NCBI RefSeq assembly: GCF_035975855.1
Contig: NZ_CP109055.1
Location: 9,486,001-9,550,000 of the forward strand
From: Streptomyces sp. NBC_01304
GTDB lineage: Bacteria; Actinomycetota; Actinomycetes; Streptomycetales; Streptomycetaceae
Reading direction: 5' to 3'
DNA length: 64,000 nucleotides
Positions 15,944 to 24,386 of the stretch are shown here, in pieces (position 1 is the first letter of the stretch; each line of letters starts with the position of its first letter). Made by a program: the position numbers and the translations under genes. The notes below the pieces were generated by a model. That model was not told the origin of the DNA. It made no database searches and worked only from the letters and a program-made list of their open reading frames with translations.

Positions 15944-16789
15944 ATGAGCACGAACCGATTCCACGACAAGCCCCTGACCATCGGCGAGGTCTCCGAGCTG
16001 ACGTCCCTCACGCCCAGGACCATCCGCTATTACCACGAGATCGGCCTGGTTCCCGAGCCGGGCCGAGACGGCGCGGGCAACCGCGCGTACCGCATGGAAG
16101 AGATCACCCGGCTGCTCTGGGTCCAGCGGATGGCCGCGGCCGGGCTGAGCCTGGAGGCCGTCAAGGAGGCCGCCGAAGCCACCGATGACCAGCAGGTCCA
16201 GACGCTCCTCACCGAGCTGGACCGCATCCTGGCGGCCAAGGAGGAACAGCTGAGGCAGCAGCGGGCGGCGGTGGCCCGCCTCCGCGAGTTCGGCAGTGCG
16301 ATCGGGCTGTTCACCCCTGAGGTGGCTGCCGCCCACAAGGCCGGTGGCCTCGACGTCCCGAGTGAGCAGGAGCAGGGGTTCCTGCTCCTGCTGGAGGCGA
16401 CCCACGGCGTCGGCGCGGCTCTGGGCAGCGTGCAGGCCGACGCCTTCCTGGCCGGCCGCCCACACCTCAATGCGGAAGCGCTCCGGCTGAGCGCCCGGTT
16501 CGACGAGCTGGCAGACGCGGACGTCGACGACCCTCGGATCGAGGCCTGGGCCCAGGGGATGGCAGCACACTGCGCCGCAGTGGAAGCCGAGGAGGAGGCG
16601 TCCGGAGTCCGCTTTGCCGAGCTGGATGTCCAAGAGGTCGACGAGCGGGGTCTCATGCTGGGGGCCCAGGCCATGGGCGCCGCGACCGTCCAGCCGTCTC
16701 CAGCTCAGGATCGCGCCATGAAGCGGTATCTGGACCTCGCGATGGCCGACTACTTCGAGGAGAACCCCCGCCCGGGCACCGAACGGTGA
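15944..16789 (+). CDS. MerR-family transcriptional regulator
   Basis: 281 residues. The winged HTH is at residues about 9-75 (LTIGEVSELTSLTPRTIRYY, HEIGLVPEPGRDGAGNRAYR, MEEITRLLWVQRMAAAGLSL). A coiled coil follows (LLTELDRILAAKEEQLRQQR) and then a C-terminal domain of about 150 residues, helical and acidic, probably an effector-binding or dimer domain of the TipA-like type. ATG 15944 is preferred over 15935 because the predicted -10 overlaps 15935. No linked target gene is obvious, and it is likely autoregulated. Confidence 0.85.
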   Translation: MSTNRFHDKPLTIGEVSELTSLTPRTIRYYHEIGLVPEPGRDGAGNRAYRMEEITRLLWVQRMAAAGLSLEAVKEAAEATDDQQVQTLLTELDRILAAKEEQLRQQRAAVARLREFGSAIGLFTPEVAAAHKAGGLDVPSEQEQGFLLLLEATHGVGAALGSVQADAFLAGRPHLNAEALRLSARFDELADADVDDPRIEAWAQGMAAHCAAVEAEEEASGVRFAELDVQEVDERGLMLGAQAMGAATVQPSPAQDRAMKRYLDLAMADYFEENPRPGTER

Positions 16790-16917
16790 GGCAGCCTCCT
16801 TGGGGTGGGAAGCCCCACGAGGCGCGGCGGCTCCCGGCTCCGGGCCTGGGTGATGGCCGGACTCGGCGCTGTCGGTGCGGCCATCGGTGGCATCTCCCTA
16901 CACAGGAACCGGAGGAT

Positions 16918-17595
16918 TCAGCTTCCGCCGTCCGGTTCGTCAAGGCCTGCTCGATAGGCGATCCGTGCGGCCTGGACCCGGTTGTCGGCGCCGAGTTTGG
17001 TCATGATGCGGCTGACGTGGCCCTTGACGGTGGATTCGCTGGTGTGGAGCTCGGCGGCGATGGCCGCGTTCGCCAGCCCTCCCGCGAGCAGCCTCAGGAC
17101 TTCCCGTTCGCGCCCCGACAACGTGTCCAGACGATCCTGCTCGACGGGAGCGAGACGGGGCGGCGGATCGCTGAGCAGGCCGACGGCCCGACGGGTGACC
17201 TGGGGATCGATGGCACCGTGCCCGCCGTGCACCAGGCGCACCGCGCGCACGATCTCTTCGGGTGGGCTGTCCTTGAGCAGGAAGCCGGCGGCGCCGGCCC
17301 GCAGCGCCTGGCTGATGTATTCGTCGTAGTCGAACGTGGTCAGCACGATCACGCCGGGCGGGCGGGGGAGTTGCAGCATCCGGCGGGTGGCGGTGATGCC
17401 GTCCCCGCCGGGCATCTGGACGTCGACCAGTGCCACGTCGGGCAGATACCTGCGGGCACTCTCGACAGCGTCGACGCCTGTCCCGGCCTCCGCCACGATG
17501 TGGATGCCGCCGACTGCTTCCAGGGTGGTGCGCAGGCCCCGCCGCATGATCGTGCTGTCGTCGGCGAGCAGCACATTGATCATCCGAGAATTCAT
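16918..17595 (-). CDS. NarL/LuxR-type response regulator
   Basis: 225 residues. The receiver domain has acidic pocket ADD, phospho-acceptor Asp in VALVDVQMPGGDG (about residue 58), Thr in VLTTFDYDEY and Lys in GFLLKDSPPEE. The LuxR-type HTH is near the C-terminus (TLSGREREVLRLLAGGLANA, STVKGHVSRIMTKLGADN). Its start overlaps the kinase stop by 4 bases, so it is the partner of that kinase. The target genes are unknown. Confidence 0.92.
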   Translation of the reverse strand: MNSRMINVLLADDSTIMRRGLRTTLEAVGGIHIVAEAGTGVDAVESARRYLPDVALVDVQMPGGDGITATRRMLQLPRPPGVIVLTTFDYDEYISQALRAGAAGFLLKDSPPEEIVRAVRLVHGGHGAIDPQVTRRAVGLLSDPPPRLAPVEQDRLDTLSGREREVLRLLAGGLANAAIAAELHTSESTVKGHVSRIMTKLGADNRVQAARIAYRAGLDEPDGGS

Positions 17596-18794
17596 GAGGC
17601 GTCGTCGTTCCTCTCACCCGTCGCGGCGCGGGTGATTCGGACGGGAAGCCAGGCGCGCAGCCGGAACCCGCCGTCGGGCAGCATCTGTGTCTGGAGGCTA
17701 CCGCCGAGGACGGCCACTCGCTCCCGCGCACCGGTCAGACCGCTGCCACCGCTTGCCGCCGACTGCTCGTCCCTGGCTCGCGCTGCCGCCCCGTTGATGA
17801 CCTCAAGTTCGACGCCGACGGGCCGACAGGCGATCTGCACGCCGACCGGCGCACCCGGAGCGTGCTTGGCCGCGTTGGTGAGCGACTCCTGCACGATGCG
17901 ATACAGGGCCCGAAGGACCGGCGGAGGCAGCGTGTCCAGGTGCCCGTCCACGGTGAAGCCGATACGAGTACCGCCGGCCCGCGCGGCGGATCGGACGAGC
18001 TCGTTGAGATCGGTCACCGTAGGCGGGGGAGAGGCGGTCGCCGAGAGCAGCCCGAGGACTTCGCGCAGCTCCTGCAGAGCGGCCCTGCCCTCACCGCGGA
18101 TCAGCTCGGCCTCGGCCGCGACAGCGGGGTCGCCCTCCGGCCGGGACTGCACGGTGTGCATCGTGGTCGCGATCATCACCATGTTGCCGACCCGATTGCC
18201 GATGACATCGTGCATTTCCCGGGCGATACGCGTCCGCTCCGCGCTTCTGGCCTGCTCGGTGCGGATCTCGTGCTCTCGCTCCAACGCCTCGGCACGCGCG
18301 GATTGAGCGGCGGCCAGTTCGCGCCGGTAGTTCCAGGCCCGGCCGCCGAGGGCGGGAGCGACGTAGAAGGCGACGAGGTTGAAGCAAAAGTACTCTGCCT
18401 CCTGTACGGAGTGCTCCCAATCGGGTCCCGTCAGGTACCAGCCGACGAGGCCGAGCACCACTGTCAGCACTCCGAGGGCTAGCGCGCGCCCGCCGCGCAA
18501 CGTGGTGCCGAGCGCGAACATGGCGACGGCGGGAACCGTCTGGCCGGTCCAGATACCGTTGTAGCCGTCACTCAGCGGAATCAACTGCGCCAGCACCAGC
18601 AGGACGGCGATGACGAGCAGGGGCGCGCGCCGCAGCCCCCACAGCAGGGCACCGATCGCGATGAGTACCGGACGCCAGTCCACCCAGCCGCCGATCTCGT
18701 CGGCCAGCCAGGCCAGCGCCAAGACCACGCTCAGGACCAGCGCTTCCCCACAGGGTCGCCACCATGGGGCGACGCGGACCGCGGACTCAGACAT
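17592..18794 (-). CDS. Sensor histidine kinase (HisKA_3 type)
   Basis: 400 residues. It has about five N-terminal membrane segments (residues 10-155) without an evident extracellular sensor domain. The dimerisation helix with phospho-acceptor His is RTRIAREMHDVIGNRVGNMV at about 213-232, and the HATPase_c domain has ESLTNAAKHAPGAPVG and the glycine box GGSGLTGARERV. It is the first gene of a two-gene operon with the response regulator. The HTH-type regulator and DesK-like kinase architecture suggest envelope or membrane sensing, but no signal can be named. Confidence 0.9.
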   Translation of the reverse strand: MSESAVRVAPWWRPCGEALVLSVVLALAWLADEIGGWVDWRPVLIAIGALLWGLRRAPLLVIAVLLVLAQLIPLSDGYNGIWTGQTVPAVAMFALGTTLRGGRALALGVLTVVLGLVGWYLTGPDWEHSVQEAEYFCFNLVAFYVAPALGGRAWNYRRELAAAQSARAEALEREHEIRTEQARSAERTRIAREMHDVIGNRVGNMVMIATTMHTVQSRPEGDPAVAAEAELIRGEGRAALQELREVLGLLSATASPPPTVTDLNELVRSAARAGGTRIGFTVDGHLDTLPPPVLRALYRIVQESLTNAAKHAPGAPVGVQIACRPVGVELEVINGAAARARDEQSAASGGSGLTGARERVAVLGGSLQTQMLPDGGFRLRAWLPVRITRAATGERNDDAS

Positions 18795-19024
18795 ACGGCC
18801 ACGCTAGAGGCGCGCGGGCTACGCCGCCTGGAGAGCCACCTGGATGGAGGCGGCCCGCTGCTGGAGCCAGTGACTTTCGTGCGGCTACCTCCAGAAGGAA
18901 GCTGTCGTTGGTCGGGCAGAGGCAGCTACCGGGCCTTCCGCAAGGGCCGCATCAGGAACCTGCTGACCTGCGTCTTGTTGCAGCATCTTTTGCGGCATCC
19001 TTTGTCATGGCGAATGCTGACGGT

Positions 19025-19588
19025 ATGAACGTGGAACGGCGGCGCTTGCGCCGCGCCGCGGACGAAGGCTTCGTAGCGAGGGTGTGGCGCGCGGAGCTCG
19101 TTCCGGACGACCACCTGCACGGCTTCGTCCTAGCGACGAACCGGGATTGGACGCTCCTGCTGCTGGTCACGGACTCGATGCTGGACGGCTACAGCCTGGT
19201 GCGCACTCGGGATGTGACCGGTGTACGCACACGGGGCAAGCGGGACCTTCACCGTCGCTGGATGAAGAAGCACGGCACCTGGCCGCCGCCGGCGCCGCCG
19301 GGCGAGCGCCTCGTTCTCGGTAGCACCCGCAGTCTCTTGGGCCAGGTGGGGAGCCGGCACAACCTTGTCGGAGTGCTCATGGAGGACATGGACCCCGACC
19401 TTGCGCTCATCGGCAAGGTGGCGTGCCTCGGGAAGAAGTCGGTGCGGCTGCAGGAGATCGACAACACTGCTCATTGGGATCGCACCACGTCCAAGGTGCG
19501 GTACGAGGACGTGACTCGCATCGACTTCGCCGACCACTACACTCGGGTTCTCGCCGACCTTGGCGGGATTCCCCCATCGTTCGCATAG
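19025..19588 (+). CDS. Conserved hypothetical protein
   Basis: 187 residues. ATG 19025 (MNVERRRLRRAADEGFVARV) is preferred; ATG 19007 in frame is possible, and neither has a good ribosome binding site. The sequence looks globular and cytoplasmic, with a beta-rich opening (HLHGFVLATNRDWTLLLLVT), a basic KRDLHRRWMKKHG segment and a C-terminal alternating pattern (KKSVRLQEIDNTAHWDRTTS). I recall similar unnamed proteins in Streptomyces but no function. The 230 bp upstream show no gene. An ABC-F remnant follows. Confidence 0.6.
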   Translation: MNVERRRLRRAADEGFVARVWRAELVPDDHLHGFVLATNRDWTLLLLVTDSMLDGYSLVRTRDVTGVRTRGKRDLHRRWMKKHGTWPPPAPPGERLVLGSTRSLLGQVGSRHNLVGVLMEDMDPDLALIGKVACLGKKSVRLQEIDNTAHWDRTTSKVRYEDVTRIDFADHYTRVLADLGGIPPSFA

Positions 19589-19631
19589 TTGCTTTGTGCG
19601 GGGCCACACTCGTGCTCAGCGCAGGCGGACA

Positions 19632-19895
19632 GATGCAGGCCGGCTGGCGACCGCGCCGGCCGGCCTGGTCCACTCGGGCGCCAACGTGCTGCTCCTGGAC
19701 GAGCCGACCAACAACCTCGATCCCGCTTCACGCGACGAGGTTGTCGCGGCGGTCGGCTCCTGGCCCGGAGCGATCGTGATGGTCACGCACGACGAGGGAG
19801 CCATCGACGCGCTGCGCCCCGACCGGGTCCTGCTGCTGCCGGACGCGGACGAGGACCCCTGGAGCGAGGACTATCGCGATCTGGTCGACCTCGCC
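19632..19895 (+). pseudogene. C-terminal remnant of an ABC-F ATPase
   Basis: The frame reads LVHSGANVLLLDEPTNNLDP (Walker B and D-loop), then AIVMVTHDEGAIDALRPDRV (switch His) and ends like ABC-F proteins with WSEDYRDLVDLA. After that the normal stop is missing and the frame runs on into unrelated sequence. Walker A and the first ATPase domain are absent. ABC-F proteins often give ribosome-targeted antibiotic resistance, but this piece cannot function. Confidence 0.7.
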
Positions 19896-19907
19896 TGCCC
19901 CGCAACT

Positions 19908-19952
19908 CGCACCCGGCCGAGGCACGCGCCTGTTTCGTGCCGGCCGGGTGCG
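19908..19952. terminator. Hairpin between convergent sequences
   Basis: Arms CGCACCCGGCC (19908-19918) and GGCCGGGTGCG (19942-19952), with further pairing GGCACG/CGTGCC inside. It ends the transglutaminase operon, which runs on the minus strand to 19974. Confidence 0.65.
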
Positions 19953-19973
19953 GGTGGTGTGGGCCCGTACGAG

Positions 19974-20321
19974 CTACTTCGTGGGCTTCACCGGAGCCTT
20001 GACCGGCTTCGGCGCGAAGCTGGTGCCGTTCCAGCGTCCCAGGTCCTTCAGGGTGGCGTCGCAGGACTTCAACTGGCCCTCGGCGCAGGTGAAGTAGATG
20101 GCCGGGTCGCCGCCCTTCATGCTCATGCTGATGTTCGGGTTGGACATCATCCCGTCGACGGTGCCTTTGCAGGCGTCGAAGGAGGGACAGCTCAGCATCT
20201 GGTACCGCACGGGGGTGGGGCCGGCGGTGTCCGCGGAGGCCGGGGACCCGGCGGCGAGAGTGAGGGAGGCGGCGAGGGAAGCGACGGTGGTGATGCCGCG
20301 GGCGAGCGTGGACGTACGCAT
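19974..20321 (-). CDS. Small secreted protein downstream of transglutaminase
   Basis: 115 residues from ATG 20321 (AGGAAGAGAG about 8 bases upstream). The signal peptide ends at about residue 30 (GSPASA-DT). The mature protein has four cysteines in two close pairs (CPSFDAC, CAEGQLKSC) and a Lys/Pro tail (APKPVKAPVKPTK). It is third in the operon, 47 bases after the transglutaminase stop. The unstructured, lysine-rich, exported tail would suit an amine-donor substrate of transglutaminase; a modulator is equally possible. No homologue with known function is recognised. Confidence 0.6.
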   Translation of the reverse strand: MRTSTLARGITTVASLAASLTLAAGSPASADTAGPTPVRYQMLSCPSFDACKGTVDGMMSNPNISMSMKGGDPAIYFTCAEGQLKSCDATLKDLGRWNGTSFAPKPVKAPVKPTK

Positions 20322-20368
20322 GGGGACTCTCTTCCTGGAATCGGATGTGGGTGTGCTGGGGCGGCTGA

Positions 20369-21478
20369 TCACTCTTCGTCCACGAGGTTCGCGGAGTCCT
20401 TCGGTACGAAGGCGATGGCGAAGACCTGGCGGTCGAAGTCGCCCAGGTACCGGGTGAAGTTGGAGAAGTTGCTCTTGTAGATCTTCATGGGGCGGTTGGC
20501 CAGATTGGCGTGGTTGGCGTGGATCCAGCGGCCCTTGGAGCCGGTCTGGGCGCCGTAGAAGCCGAAGTCGAAATTGATCATGCCCGGGCGGGCCTTGTTG
20601 CGGTCCTTGCGCATGTCGACCTGACCGGTCTCCGGGTCGGGCAGGAAGGCGTCGGCCTCACCGAGCTCGCGCTGCTCCTTGGTGGCGTCGAGGTCCTGCT
20701 CGCTCCAGAAGCGCTTGGAGAAGATCACGGCCCGCAGTTTGGAGGGGTTCATGCCCTGGGGAGTCCAGTGCGAGCTGTTGACCAGGGCCGAGTCCAGGTT
20801 CTTGACGCCCTTGAGGGTCTCGTCCGCCTTGACGTGCGTGCGGTACTCGTCGATGGTCCGGGACTGCTCGAGCGCTTCGTTGAGGGCTAGCCGGACGTCC
20901 CGGGCGCGGGCGAAGCCACCGGAGCGGCTGAATCCCATCTTCGCGCCGTACGCGTTGGCCTGCTCGGCCTCGTCCGGGTTGTGCTTGAGGTAGCGCTGCT
21001 CGCCGCGCTCGGCGCGGTCCTTGTCGTACTCGGCGAAGGCCAGGGTGCCGGGCGGCATCCGGTAGGGGGCGTGGCTGTTGAGGATGGTGAGGCCGACGCA
21101 TCCGTTGGAGAGCGCGTCCCGCTGCACGTCATCCATCTGCTTCTGGGCGTTGCGGTCCCATTGCCAGTGCCGGATGTAGTCGGTCACGGACAAGGCGGTG
21201 ACGGTGTTGCCGTCCTCGTCGGTCTCCGCCTCGGGTTCGGGGTCCGGCTCCACCACGGGTTCGGCGGGCGGGACCACTCTGACGTGAGGGGCGCGCTGTC
21301 CGAGGGATGTCGCGTTGCCCGCTTCGACATCGGCCGGCGAGAGGCCGTAGACCTCGGCGAAGGTGCGCTCGTCCGGAAAACCGGGGCCGGCCGGGTCGGC
21401 CGTGGCGGGCAACGCACTGGCTGACAGCAGGGCGGTGCAGATGGCGGCGGGCAGAAGGTGTCTCAGTCGTGGTGCCAT
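20369..21478 (-). CDS. Secreted microbial transglutaminase (proenzyme)
   Basis: 369 residues from ATG 21478 (AGGAG upstream). The signal peptide is about 1-28. The propeptide at about 30-95 contains ERTFAEVYGLSPADVEAGNA, which matches the zymogen helix of S. mobaraensis transglutaminase. The enzyme domain aligns with the S. mobaraensis enzyme through DYIRHWQWDRN, NGCVGLT (nucleophile Cys127), INFDFGFYGAQTG (Asp304) and RWIHANH (His320), so the Cys-Asp-His triad is complete. It forms Gln-Lys isopeptide bonds in secreted or surface proteins and needs proteolytic removal of the propeptide. It is the middle gene of a three-gene secreted-protein operon. Confidence 0.85.
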   Translation of the reverse strand: MAPRLRHLLPAAICTALLSASALPATADPAGPGFPDERTFAEVYGLSPADVEAGNATSLGQRAPHVRVVPPAEPVVEPDPEPEAETDEDGNTVTALSVTDYIRHWQWDRNAQKQMDDVQRDALSNGCVGLTILNSHAPYRMPPGTLAFAEYDKDRAERGEQRYLKHNPDEAEQANAYGAKMGFSRSGGFARARDVRLALNEALEQSRTIDEYRTHVKADETLKGVKNLDSALVNSSHWTPQGMNPSKLRAVIFSKRFWSEQDLDATKEQRELGEADAFLPDPETGQVDMRKDRNKARPGMINFDFGFYGAQTGSKGRWIHANHANLANRPMKIYKSNFSNFTRYLGDFDRQVFAIAFVPKDSANLVDEE

Positions 21479-21516
21479 GACGTTCTCCTGGGGCGGTACG
21501 GCAGCGGAGCGGCGGC

Positions 21517-21921
21517 TCAACGGACGGAGGAGTCCGGTGTGGTGGGGGCTTCCTCGATGACGTGCGGGACGACAAGGGCCTCACCGGTCACTTCGGCGAA
21601 GGTCTCCTCCCTGAACGGCCCGTCGGGGAGGTCGGGGAAGTCGTCGGCGGGCTCGACCTCGGGCTCGGGCACCAGAGCCTCCGGCGACGCAGACTCCACA
21701 TCGTGCGGGACGACGGGGGACTCCCCGGTGACCTCGGCGAACGTCTCCTGCCTGACCAGCTCGCCCTCCTTCGCAGCATCTGCCGGAGTGGGTGAGGGGT
21801 CCACAGCCGCATGGATTCGGGGGGCCGCGACGGCCGCGGGAACGGTCACCGCTAGCGCGGTGGCGCCGGCCACGAGCCCCAGCGCCACCAAGGCATTGCT
21901 CGCGCGTACGGGAATCGACAC
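21517..21921 (-). CDS. Secreted protein with two transglutaminase-propeptide-like repeats
   Basis: 134 residues from GTG 21921. The signal peptide is about 1-33. The mature part is acidic and proline-rich and holds two copies of one motif, QETFAEVTGESPVVPHDVES at about 58-77 and EETFAEVTGEALVVPHVIEE at about 106-125. The same core, RTFAEVYG, is found in the propeptide of the transglutaminase encoded 38 bases downstream. No enzyme domain is present. It appears to be a stand-alone, duplicated propeptide. Possible roles are inhibitor or chaperone acting in trans, or decoy for the activating protease. No such protein is known to me. Confidence 0.7.
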   Translation of the reverse strand: MSIPVRASNALVALGLVAGATALAVTVPAAVAAPRIHAAVDPSPTPADAAKEGELVRQETFAEVTGESPVVPHDVESASPEALVPEPEVEPADDFPDLPDGPFREETFAEVTGEALVVPHVIEEAPTTPDSSVR

Positions 21922-22346
21922 GATGTCACCTACCAGCTTCGTGGGCGGGGTTGACCTGAACGAAGGTCACCAACGGAGCCAAACACGCCGTGCTCTTGGG
22001 CGCGCGGCGGGCGGGCAGGCGGGTGAGGCCCAGGCGCCGATTCGCTGCCCAAATAGAACTGTTGGACCCTCATGGCTGTTGGTTTATCCGGGCGAAGGCG
22101 GCGAGGGTCCGGGGTGCGATGAGCCGAATTTTTGGCCGCCCCCGGATGGCTGGTCGCTCGACTCGCGCGGCTTCAACAGGGAAGTCATGCCCCCGTCTGT
22201 TCGCGTTTGTCCTGTGTTGCGAAGTTTGGTGGATGATCCATGATCTGCGGCACAGTCCCCGGGACCGGGGTTCCGATGGCCCCGTCCGGACGTCAATCGC
22301 GTGTGTCCGTCGCGTTCGCAGGCTGTCGCGTCGGTCCAGGCCTAAT
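21922..22346. other. Intergenic region upstream of the transglutaminase operon
   Basis: About 425 bp without a convincing gene. It should contain the operon promoter near 21930-22000. Open frames here lack starts with ribosome sites. Confidence 0.35.
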
Positions 22347-22381
22347 CCCGCCCCCGCCGTGGTCGGAGGGGCGGGGGCGGG
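22347..22381 (-). terminator. GC-rich hairpin terminator of the EF-hand gene
   Basis: Arms CCCGCCCCCGCC (22347-22358) and GGCGGGGGCGGG (22370-22381) with an 11-nt loop, 20 bases past the stop of the EF-hand gene. Confidence 0.7.
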
Positions 22382-22401
22382 GTGGCATGCGAGTCCGGCC
22401 G

Positions 22402-22851
22402 CTACTCCGACGCGAGGGGGTAGCCAGTGACGAGCATGTCGTTGAACGCGTCGTAAGTGACTCGCCCCTCGCTGTCCACGACGACCTCCTTCAGGAGCTC
22501 ATCAACCTCCGGCGAGGTCAGCGCGGAGCCCCAGTTCATAAGGAGCTGGCGGAGCTGGGTCTCCGTGATCCCGGTGCCGTCGGTGTCGAGAGCCTTGAAT
22601 TCGTCCTGCATCCGCTGCACCTGCTCCGTCGGCGTCCCTGCAGGCTTCGGGACGATGGCGCCGAAGTTCCTGGCGGTGATCCGGGCGTCGGTCCCCCCGG
22701 TGACGTCACGCAGGAGCGCATCGACGTCTTCCGGCTTCAACCCGCCTTCGTCCACGAGAAGGGCACGCACGTCCTTCTGGCTGACACCGGTCCCGTCGGC
22801 GTTGAGTTTATTGAACCGGTCCCACAGCATCTTGTTCTGTTCCTGTGCCAT
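22402..22851 (-). CDS. Calmodulin-like EF-hand protein
   Basis: 149 residues from ATG 22851 (GGGAGG upstream). It has calmodulin-like layout with four helix-loop-helix units. One loop is close to consensus (DTDGTGITETQLRQLL at about residues 84-99) and another is near (NADGTGVSQKDVRALL at about 17-32). A third (DSEGRVTYDAFNDML) is degenerate, and the remaining loop near residue 52 (TGGTDARITARNF) lacks the Asp ligands. Expected role is cytoplasmic Ca2+ binding or buffering, as for the calerythrin/CabA-type proteins of actinobacteria. It is monocistronic with its own terminator. Confidence 0.82.
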   Translation of the reverse strand: MAQEQNKMLWDRFNKLNADGTGVSQKDVRALLVDEGGLKPEDVDALLRDVTGGTDARITARNFGAIVPKPAGTPTEQVQRMQDEFKALDTDGTGITETQLRQLLMNWGSALTSPEVDELLKEVVVDSEGRVTYDAFNDMLVTGYPLASE

Positions 22852-23054
22852 GTATGGTCGTCCTCCCCTGCTTTCGCGACACAGCGGTATACCGCCGCGA
22901 CCCAGCGTGACAGGCTGCTGGTCGCCGCGAGCACACAATGCAGAGAGCCAGGCACTGAAGGCTCGGAAGCGCGCGCAAGGCTCCTTGGGCACCAGCTGGC
23001 CTTGCGGGCCACGTGGCAGCAGGGGGTCCCGGAACGGCGGGATCCCGCTGGCTG

Positions 23055-23276
23055 AGCCCGAACCGCCTCTCGCCCCTGACACCCGCGGGCGCTGCGGCCC
23101 TCGCCGGGCGCCACACGCTGCTGGTCGGACTTGTCGGTGGGCAGGACTTCTTGATCTCCGCGGACGAGTGGCGGCGCCTGGCTCAGTGCCTTCAGCGGGC
23201 AGGTGTGCGGCATGAGCTGACCGACTACCCCCAGGCCGAGCACGGCTTCCTGGGCGAAGGCCGCCCCGCAAGCTAA
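23055..23276 (+). pseudogene. C-terminal fragment of a dienelactone-hydrolase-like enzyme
   Basis: The frame reads HTLLVGLVGGQDFLISADEW, RRLAQCLQRAGVRHELTDYP and QAEHGFLGEGR, the acid (D) and catalytic His region of alpha/beta hydrolases of the dienelactone hydrolase type. The nucleophile domain is absent and the frame starts in unrelated sequence. Confidence 0.5.
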
Positions 23277-23384
23277 GGCGCGAGTGCATCTGGTGACGCT
23301 TGGCAGAGGATGCTCAAGGCTCTGGCCCAACTGTCGCGCGGAGGATGACATGGTGGTTGTCGGCTGTGGTGGGTGAGCATGCCG

Positions 23385-23480
23385 TAGCCGCTCGTTGATG
23401 GCCGCAGCGAGCACGGTCGATTCGTAGCGGACCGCGAGCTTGTCGCCTCTCGTGGCTAAGACTCGGTAGCACTTCATGTG
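23385..23480 (-). pseudogene. C-terminal scrap of an IS5-type transposase
   Basis: The minus strand reads KCYRVLATRGDKLAVRYEST followed by VLAAAINERL, the usual end of IS5-group transposases (CYRVLATRYDKLAVRYEAT). Catalytic parts and inverted repeats are missing. Confidence 0.6.
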
Positions 23481-23665
23481 AGTTCTGACGTCATCGGTCA
23501 GCCAGTTGTAGGAGGATCCGGTCGTTCTGGCTTCGGCTGGTAAGCGGCTATGCCGGACAATCGAGGCCGCAGTGGCTGATTTGGTCTGTTTCGGGCGGGC
23601 TGTGTGGAAGGTAGCGTCCGGCCCGATGTTGCCCCAGCGTTCGTGTGAGCGTAAGGAGACCGCCC

Positions 23666-24196
23666 GTGCCCAGCATCTTCATGAACAGCACGTCGACCGG
23701 CCCGTACATGTTCATCCACGAGGTCACCGGCACCTACCTGGAGACCGACAACTACAACGACAACATCGGACAGGCCGTGCAGATCTGGAACCTCGATCCG
23801 GTCCAGAAGGACAAGGGTCTGCTGGGGCACCTCTGGCACATCGAGGCCGCTCCCGAAAGCGGGTACTTCCTGATCAAGAGCTACGAGAACGGCCACTGCC
23901 TCACGGCGGGCAGCAGCGCCTCCGACTACCCCCGCCTCCAGCAGTCCGACAAGAGCGCGAAGCAGCAGTGGCAGCTGCTGCGGGTGCACGGCAGTGACGC
24001 CATCGCCCAGGACGCCGACAGCTACGCGCTCATACCGAGGGCCTACCCGGGCTACGCACTCGCCCTGCAGGGCAACCGTCAGTTCAACGACGTCTACGTG
24101 GTGCCGACCTCGATGTGGGGCACGTCCCCCTCGCTCTCCCAGTACTGGAAGGTCGCCCTGAAGTCCGAGAAGACGGAGTCCGCACCTGACGCATAG
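23666..24196 (+). CDS. Ricin-type beta-trefoil lectin domain protein
   Basis: 176 residues from GTG 23666 with AAGGAG 7 bases upstream; ATG 23681 is a poorer alternative. The sequence consists of beta-trefoil repeats with hydrophobic/Trp positions (GQAVQIWNLDPVQKDKG, LLGHLWHIEAAPESGYFLIK, SAKQQWQLLRV, SLSQYWKVAL). There is no signal peptide, so it would be cytoplasmic or exported by another route. Carbohydrate binding is inferred from fold only. A GC-rich hairpin follows the gene. Confidence 0.65.
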   Translation: MPSIFMNSTSTGPYMFIHEVTGTYLETDNYNDNIGQAVQIWNLDPVQKDKGLLGHLWHIEAAPESGYFLIKSYENGHCLTAGSSASDYPRLQQSDKSAKQQWQLLRVHGSDAIAQDADSYALIPRAYPGYALALQGNRQFNDVYVVPTSMWGTSPSLSQYWKVALKSEKTESAPDA

Positions 24197-24212
24197 CCTG
24201 ACGGCCGAGTGT

Positions 24213-24236
24213 CGGGGCGGGGCAACCCCCGCCCCG
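24213..24236 (+). terminator. Hairpin terminator
   Basis: Perfect arms CGGGGCGGGG (24213-24222) and CCCCGCCCCG (24227-24236) with loop CAAC, 17 bases after the lectin gene stop. Confidence 0.75.
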
Positions 24237-24386
24237 AACTGGCAGCGCTGACCGGTGACATAGCGAAGCCCAACGGTTGCCCAAGCGGGTCGTCCAGGCC
24301 GCGTCGGGCACGGCGGCTTGCGATGATCCGCGGAGTGCCAGTCAGGTGTCACCGCAAGATGCTTTGGTTCTCTGCTCGGGACTGGT

